64,000 bases of DNA. Origin: an uncultured Litoreibacter sp. (lineage in GTDB: Bacteria > Pseudomonadota > Alphaproteobacteria > Rhodobacterales > Rhodobacteraceae). This document shows positions 59,517 through 64,000 of the stretch, piece after piece. The DNA lies in assembly GCA_947494645.1 (NCBI GenBank), contig CANLVO010000001.1:1302001-1366000 (forward strand). Reading direction: 5' to 3'. The position numbers were made by a program, and so were the translations under genes. A model generated the notes under the pieces. The model was not told where the DNA came from. It saw only the letters and a program-made list of their open reading frames with translations, and did no database searches. How positions within the stretch are numbered: position 1 is the first letter of the stretch; every line of letters starts with the position of its first letter.

Positions 59517-60655
59517 GCGGGTCCCCTTACAGATTGTTCGCTTGGATACATGGTCAGGAAACGGGCGCGCAGGATCAGGCAGATGAGCACCACCGCGCCG
59601 AACTGATGCACCAGCGCAAGATGCACCGGAGCTGCATAAAGCACCGTGCCAATGCCCAAAACCATCTGGCCAAAGAGCATCACCGCCACCCAGTCATAGG
59701 CCTGTTTGGTGGCGCGATTGCCAGAGCTGCGGGACCGCCGCCACACGACCAGCCCGAAGATGAGAACGATATAGCCCAGAAGGCGGTGGTTGAACTGCAC
59801 CAGCGCTTCGTTCTCGAAGAAATTGACCCACCATGGGCTTAGCTCGAAGGCCAAAGCTGGGAAGACGTCGCCGCCCATCAGGGGCCAGTCCGTATAGGTG
59901 CGACCTGCATCGATACCAGCGACCAAGGCACCCAGAATGACCTGCAGATACGCCGCGTGCATCAACCCAGTGACCATCCGCCTCAGACGCGGCTCGGCAT
60001 GCCTGCGCGCCTGCATCAACTGCGCCTCTGTGCGACCCAGCTTTAACACAAACCAGCAGATCAGTCCAAGTATCACGAAGGCCAGCCCAAGATGGATCGC
60101 GAGCCGGTAAGAGGCCACGTCCAGCCGTGTTCCTTCCAAGCCCGAAGACACCATCCACCAGCCTATGAAGCCCTGAAGGCCACCCATTGCCCCGAGAAGC
60201 AATAGACGCCCGTTCCAGCCCGCAGGCACCTGTTTGCGCAGGGCGAAATAGGCAAAACCCAAGGCCCAGACCAAACCGATGACGCGGCCAAGCTGCCGAT
60301 GGCCCCATTCCCACCAATAAATGACTTTGAACTCCTCAAGCGTCATGCGGTTGTTTTGCAATTGGAATTCGGGGATCTGCTTATATTTCTCAAACTCCTC
60401 GTTCCAGACCTCTGCGCTCATAGGCGGGATGGCTCCGGTGACGGGTTTCCATTCGGTGATCGACAGCCCTGAATCCGTCAGCCGCGTGGCCCCGCCCACG
60501 GCAATCATCAGCACAACCAAGGCAAAGAGCGCCATAAGCCAGACCCGGATCGCGCCACGCGCGCCGGGACGTTTGGCGCGGTCAATCACGCCTGCTGACG
60601 TCGCAGGTTTTTCGGCCGTCGAGACCTCCTCGAATATCGAACGTTTCTCAGCCAT
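59513..60655 (-). CDS. ctaA: Heme A synthase
   Basis: The 380-residue eight-helix membrane protein oxidises heme O to heme A for cytochrome aa3 oxidase. Heme-ligand histidines lie in WWEWGHRQLGRVIG, LAIHLGLAF, FNHRLLGYIV and LALVHQFGAVV; GGATRLTDSGLSITEWKP near residue 55 is the family signature. The N-terminal 30 residues are soluble, as is usual for alphaproteobacterial CtaA. No ctaB or cox genes are in the window. Confidence 0.95.
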   Translation of the reverse strand: MAEKRSIFEEVSTAEKPATSAGVIDRAKRPGARGAIRVWLMALFALVVLMIAVGGATRLTDSGLSITEWKPVTGAIPPMSAEVWNEEFEKYKQIPEFQLQNNRMTLEEFKVIYWWEWGHRQLGRVIGLVWALGFAYFALRKQVPAGWNGRLLLLGAMGGLQGFIGWWMVSSGLEGTRLDVASYRLAIHLGLAFVILGLICWFVLKLGRTEAQLMQARRHAEPRLRRMVTGLMHAAYLQVILGALVAGIDAGRTYTDWPLMGGDVFPALAFELSPWWVNFFENEALVQFNHRLLGYIVLIFGLVVWRRSRSSGNRATKQAYDWVAVMLFGQMVLGIGTVLYAAPVHLALVHQFGAVVLICLILRARFLTMYPSEQSVRGPA

Positions 60656-60711
60656 TTCTGCCTCCGCTTGGTCGAGCGTAACCTAGGCCCCCACATCCCG
60701 GGCGGCAACTG

Positions 60712-61473
60712 TTAGCCACGGGTTTTCCAACGCACGAATTGCCGCAGCATCCCGTGAAAAATCTGCACGTCCTGCGGGGTCAGCGGCATGCGCGATAACA
60801 TGTTGCGCAGGTGCAGCTTCATGGAAGCCGCCTTGGTCTCGGGAAAGAAGAAGCCAGCGACATCCAGCCGCTCCTCGAAATGGGCATAGAGCGCGTCAAT
60901 TTCATGCTGAGCGGCCTGCTCGATGTCAGGCATTTCGATCTGGCCCGCCTCCGATTGTCTGCGCCATTCATAGGCCGTCAGCAACACGCATTGCGACAGG
61001 TTGAGCGACGCAAAGCCGGGGTTTACCGGCACTGAGATAATCGCATTGGCCTGCGCCACATCACTGTTTTCCAACCCTGCGCGTTCTGGCCCAAAAAGTA
61101 CGCCGACCTTCTTGCCCTCGCCGATCATTGCTCGGGCCTGACCCATCGCTGTCTCGGGCGTCACCACGGGCTTGGTCAGATCGCGGCTGCGTGCCGTCGT
61201 GGCGTAGACGTAATCCAGATCACCCACGGCCTGCGCGGTGGTGTCAAAAACGCCGAGCTTATCAAGCACCTTGGCCGCGCCTGACGCAGTCGCGGTGGCC
61301 GCTGGATTGGGCCAACCGTCGCGCGGGTTAACCAGCCGCATATGCTCTAACCCGAAATTCAGCATCCCACGCGCTGCGGCTCCGATGTTCTCCCCCATCT
61401 GCGGGTCGACGAGCACGATAACAGGTTGCGGGCCATCCCAGCCGGGCTGCGCGTTGTGATCAGTGCCGGACAT
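60712..61473 (-). CDS. trmJ: TrmJ/TrmH-family RNA methyltransferase
   Basis: A 253-residue SPOUT methyltransferase with the trefoil-knot SAM motifs VLVDPQMGENIGAAARGMLN, VGVLFGPERAGLEN and ISVPVNPGFASLNLSQCVLL. The following helical tail of about 80 residues matches TrmJ, which 2'-O-methylates position 32 of several tRNAs. The gene symbol is by family resemblance. It is divergent from the ThiE-like gene, with a 10-bp inverted repeat between. Confidence 0.85.
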   Translation of the reverse strand: MSGTDHNAQPGWDGPQPVIVLVDPQMGENIGAAARGMLNFGLEHMRLVNPRDGWPNPAATATASGAAKVLDKLGVFDTTAQAVGDLDYVYATTARSRDLTKPVVTPETAMGQARAMIGEGKKVGVLFGPERAGLENSDVAQANAIISVPVNPGFASLNLSQCVLLTAYEWRRQSEAGQIEMPDIEQAAQHEIDALYAHFEERLDVAGFFFPETKAASMKLHLRNMLSRMPLTPQDVQIFHGMLRQFVRWKTRG

Positions 61474-61490
61474 CTGCGAATTCCTTTGTG

Positions 61491-61528
61491 TTGCAGGCGG
61501 TTTACGCGAGCAGCAGCCCCGCCTGCAA
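61491..61528. repeat. 10-bp inverted repeat between trmJ and thiE-like gene
   Basis: TTGCAGGCGG (61491-61500) and CCGCCTGCAA (61519-61528) are exact reverse complements around 18 bp. It lies in the divergent gap, 17 bp from the trmJ start and 58 bp from the ThiE-like start, where an operator could affect both. Confidence 0.5.
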
Positions 61529-61586
61529 TGCCCTTGTGAGCTGGCATCCCCAGCGTTAAGACAAGGCCGAAAGAGAAGGCCCGCAT

Positions 61587-62231
61587 ATGACCCATCCCGC
61601 CCTACCAGATGAAGACGGCCCGCAGGCCCCTCAGATTTACCTGATCACCCCGCCCCAGATTGAGCTGTCCAGCTTTCCCGCGACCTTGGCCGAGATTATG
61701 GATCAGGTCGATATTGCCTGCGTAAGGCTCGCGCTGGCCACGTCTGATGAAGATGATGTCAGCCGCGCCGCTGATCTGTTGCGCGAGACATGTCATGCCC
61801 GCGACGTGCCATTGATCCTCGATACCCATGTCAGGTTGGTCGAAAAGCTAGGGCTCGACGGCGTGCATCTGACCGACGGCGCACGCACCGTACGCTACGC
61901 CCGCAAGGAGCTTGGAGCGGACGTCGTCATTGGGGCATTTGCCGGAGCGTCGCGCCATGAGGGGATGAATGCAGGCGAAAGCGGCGCGGATTATGTGGCG
62001 CTCGGTCCATTGAGCGACACGGGGCTCGGCGCAGGCGCATTGGCGGCGCGTGAGGATTTTCAGTGGTGGTCCGAGATGATCGAGCTGCCCATTGTGGCCG
62101 AAGGTGGCCTGACATTGGAAACGGTCGAGACCTTCGCGCCCTTCGCAGACTTCTTCGCCATTGGGCCGGAAATCTGGTCAAATGAAGCGCCGCTGGAGGC
62201 CCTTAAGGCTCTGACCGCTCCGATACGCTGA
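61587..62231 (+). CDS. Thiamine phosphate synthase-family protein
   Basis: This 214-residue TIM-barrel protein of the ThiE/TenI family has YLITPPQIELSSFP at the N-terminus, PLILDTHVRLVEKLGLDGVH, GAFAGASRHEGMNAGESGAD (replacing the usual GxSxH-type loop), YVALGPLSDTG and VAEGGLTLETV. Some ThiE active-site residues look altered (LILDTHVRLVEKL where INDRVDVAL is typical), so it may be a ThiE-like paralogue. No THI-box riboswitch or other thi gene is nearby. Its 3' end overlaps the convergent olsA by 29 bp. Confidence 0.75.
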   Translation: MTHPALPDEDGPQAPQIYLITPPQIELSSFPATLAEIMDQVDIACVRLALATSDEDDVSRAADLLRETCHARDVPLILDTHVRLVEKLGLDGVHLTDGARTVRYARKELGADVVIGAFAGASRHEGMNAGESGADYVALGPLSDTGLGAGALAAREDFQWWSEMIELPIVAEGGLTLETVETFAPFADFFAIGPEIWSNEAPLEALKALTAPIR

Positions 62232-63033
62232 GCCCGCTACTCACCGCAGCTTCACAAGCCGCAGCAAGCTGTTTGCGATCTGCGAAATCCGCGACCTTTA
62301 GCGGCGCATGATACGTGACCTCAATGCGCCCCTGTTTGGGCGCGGCCAGCACCTGCAGCATATGCGGCGCAAATTCCATATCGCCCCACCAGCCGTAGAA
62401 ATGCGGGTTCTTCGCGTCCGGAGCGATGTAGCTGACAGAGGCCGGTTGAATATAGCTGAACTCCCGCAATGTGTCGCTGAAGAACGCCGCAAAAAGCGTT
62501 GATTTAAATGGCAAAACCCGCAACCCGTCGCTGCTCGTGCCTTCTGGAAAAAATAACAACTTATGGCCGGCGTGTAAGCGTGCCTCAAACGTCGTTTTCT
62601 GCGCGCCCGCATCCCGTGGATCGCGTCGAATGAACACGGTGCCTACGCCCCGGGCCAGCATGCCAATTCCGGGCCACGCGGCAACGTCGGCTTTCGATAC
62701 AAAATAGACTCGCTGGGATGCGTTTAAAGACAAGATATCAAGCCAGGACGCGTGGTTGCTGACGACCCCGCCGGGATGATCCATCGGCTTGCCGTGGACC
62801 GTGTAGCGAATACCGAGGATGCGCAGCGCCGTTCGGCAAACAAAACGGGTGATAAACGGCGTCATGGGGCGCTGCGGGCCAAAGAGGGGCCGCTCAATGA
62901 GCCGCAGGAGCAGCAGCAGGACAAAACCTCCGAAAATCAGCAAAGCCAGAGGTACGCCACGCAGCACCGCTCGCAGCCAGCCAGCCGCATCTGGCCGGGA
63001 CAGCTCCGGTTCAGGGACATCTCTCCAAGTCAC
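62203..63033 (-). CDS. olsA: Lysophospholipid/lyso-ornithine lipid O-acyltransferase (PlsC family)
   Basis: A 276-residue membrane-bound 1-acyl-glycerol-phosphate-type acyltransferase with a membrane helix near residue 35, the HxxxxD motif as NHASWLDIL near residue 92, and the substrate motif FPEGTSSDG near residue 167. The ATG overlaps the preceding olsB-like stop by 4 bp, the classic olsBA layout, so O-acylation of lyso-ornithine lipid is more likely than plsC housekeeping. The tail overlaps the ThiE-like gene. Confidence 0.83.
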   Translation of the reverse strand: MTWRDVPEPELSRPDAAGWLRAVLRGVPLALLIFGGFVLLLLLRLIERPLFGPQRPMTPFITRFVCRTALRILGIRYTVHGKPMDHPGGVVSNHASWLDILSLNASQRVYFVSKADVAAWPGIGMLARGVGTVFIRRDPRDAGAQKTTFEARLHAGHKLLFFPEGTSSDGLRVLPFKSTLFAAFFSDTLREFSYIQPASVSYIAPDAKNPHFYGWWGDMEFAPHMLQVLAAPKQGRIEVTYHAPLKVADFADRKQLAAACEAAVSSGLSVSERSEP

Positions 63034-63797
63034 GGGCGTGGCTTTGTGTAGAGGTCCCGATGTTTGGCCGACATACGCGCGGTATCAAGGACCAGACAGA
63101 CATCGACGGTGTTGAAGGCCCTGTCGATAAAGGCGCCCTCACCAACAACGCCCCCCAATCTGAGATAGGCCTTGATGAGCGACGGCGTGGCCTTCATGGC
63201 CGCCGGTCTGTCAATCTCGGCGGCAGGCACGAGGTCCATGCGCTGATGGCTCCGCGCTCTTGGGCGCAGCTCTGCCGGGGCCAAGTGAGCGTGGTGAAGA
63301 TGGGACAACGGCTGCGCAAGGGCCTCCGGATCTGTTCCGTGAAAACTGGCCACACCAAAGAGGATATCGATCTGATGACGCGCGACGTAGCGGGCCAGAC
63401 CCTGCCAAAGCTGAAACATCGCTGTGCCGCCGCGATGCTCGGCATCTACACAAGACCGGCCAAGCTCAAGGAGCCGCCGTCCAGAGGCTAGAAGCGGCGA
63501 GAGGTCATACTCCGCATCGGAATAGTAGCGTCCGGCCTGCTGGTATTGCTCCGGCCGCATCAGGCGGTACACACCGATCACGTGGTCACCGGCCTCAGGA
63601 TCGCGCGCAGGATCGACCAGAACAAGCTGGTCGGTGTGGTCATCAAACGCGTCCCGTTCGATCCGCGCGGCATGGTCTACTGCGGGGCCATCGCCGCCCA
63701 GTTCCTCCACGAACACACGGTATCGCAACCGCCCGGCGCCCCGCACATCCTGCGGCGTCTGCGCCAACCGCAGCTGAAATTGAGAAATGGTTTCCAT
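63030..63797 (-). CDS. olsB: Ornithine-acyl-ACP N-acyltransferase (OlsB-like)
   Basis: I use ATG 63797 (255 residues). The GNAT-like fold has RLRYRVFVEELGGDGPAVDH near residue 25, GVYRLMRPEQYQQAGRYYSD, and ELGRSCVDAEHRGG, which are the OlsB family blocks. It N-acylates ornithine with 3-hydroxy fatty acid, the first step to ornithine lipids, followed by OlsA downstream. Ornithine lipids can replace phospholipids under phosphate limitation; I see no clear Pho box upstream. Confidence 0.85.
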   Translation of the reverse strand: METISQFQLRLAQTPQDVRGAGRLRYRVFVEELGGDGPAVDHAARIERDAFDDHTDQLVLVDPARDPEAGDHVIGVYRLMRPEQYQQAGRYYSDAEYDLSPLLASGRRLLELGRSCVDAEHRGGTAMFQLWQGLARYVARHQIDILFGVASFHGTDPEALAQPLSHLHHAHLAPAELRPRARSHQRMDLVPAAEIDRPAAMKATPSLIKAYLRLGGVVGEGAFIDRAFNTVDVCLVLDTARMSAKHRDLYTKPRP

Positions 63798-64000
63798 CAC
63801 TGTAGGAGCAGACCAAAGCATACGCGACGTTCCGACAGCATTAACGAATTGGCTTGCCAGCTGGTGCTGTCCTCTGTTTGAGTGTGTGTATTGAACTTGA
63901 CGCCTTGCACGACCTGACCTTTATCCCGCCCGTTGCTCAATGGTGAGCAAAACCTGGGCCCCATTTATTGTAACCTTGCCTTGATGCTCAAAGTTAACTG
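63798..64000. other. Upstream region of olsBA; no gene seen
   Basis: This 203-bp edge region has no convincing ORF. A perfect TTGCTCA-ATGG-TGAGCAA inverted repeat (63933-63950) lies 136 bp upstream of the olsB start. AT-rich words around 63961-63975 may belong to a promoter for a gene beyond the window. Confidence 0.4.

Noticed and set aside
61474-61586. TPP riboswitch before the ThiE-like gene
   Set aside because: No THI-box (CTGAGA and ACCTGATCTGG-type words) is present; the only structure is a simple inverted repeat.
1-64000. CRISPR array, prophage, insertion sequence, rRNA or tRNA genes
   Set aside because: No regularly spaced 25-40 bp repeats, transposase or integrase frames, or tRNA T-loop patterns were seen by eye; a tRNAscan and ISfinder run would be needed to exclude short or degenerate cases.

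Overview
The window is a continuous stretch of alphaproteobacterial chromosome, most likely from a marine Rhodobacterales (Roseobacter-group) bacterium. The evidence is the uniformly GC-rich coding DNA, the pyrH-frr-uppS-cdsA-dxr-rseP-bamA-ompH-fabZ-lpxA-lpxI-lpxB order with LpxI rather than LpxH, an aglEFGAK-type alpha-glucoside operon beside Entner-Doudoroff genes, olsBA ornithine-lipid genes, and a GGAGTATTTTTGAAGCAATGAT intergenic repeat of a kind I associate with this order. I see no phage, insertion sequence, CRISPR array, rRNA or tRNA.

Layout. 0-4.7 kb: end of an MFS transporter, then a minus-strand block with cysS, cimA and a phytoene-synthase-like gene. A tiny cysteine-rich ORF lies ahead of cysS, and a perfect 16-bp inverted repeat lies ahead of cimA. 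4.3-10.7 kb: a soxR/VOC divergent pair with a SoxR-type box in a 19-bp-spacer promoter, followed by plus-strand catabolic genes (aminotransferase, PEP mutase-like lyase, TPM protein, MttB-like methyltransferase, MarR regulator). 10.7-24.2 kb: a sugar module with edd-eda, a DUF1194 protein, the aglE-F-G-A-K transporter and glucosidase operon, and the divergent aglR-GH1-glk operon. Sugars enter by Agl, are hydrolysed to glucose, phosphorylated by Glk and fed to the Entner-Doudoroff pathway. Two identical-core LacI-type operators sit between aglE and aglR, and a third LacI-like palindrome lies upstream of edd.

24.2-36.8 kb is mixed: an AAC(3)-I-like acetyltransferase, a flavin monooxygenase with an SDR, a YcaQ-like protein, an M20 amidohydrolase, mazG, a HerA-like ATPase, an IalB-family protein, glnE and a YbaK deacylase. 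The 505-bp gap at 31.9-32.4 kb holds two tandem plus-strand promoter/hairpin/terminator units that look like two small RNAs, one with a CCUCCUCCC motif. 36.8-49.2 kb is the minus-strand envelope, isoprenoid and translation supercluster. A 41-46 codon membrane-peptide gene sits with its own terminator between rseP and bamA.

49.2-58 kb: miaA, an AraC regulator and an oligopeptide-type ABC operon (Tat-type binding protein, two permeases, fused double ATPase). One permease is unusually long, and the gap before the ATPase gene is densely packed with inverted and 11-bp tandem repeats. 58-64 kb: M32 carboxypeptidase, ctaA, a TrmJ-like methyltransferase, a ThiE-like protein and olsA/olsB.

The strongest candidates for undescribed biology are the Cys-rich leader ORF before cysS, the twin sRNA locus, the small gene between rseP and bamA, and the structured interval at 55.68-55.86 kb. 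All calls come from reading sequence and remembered family features; no database search was run.
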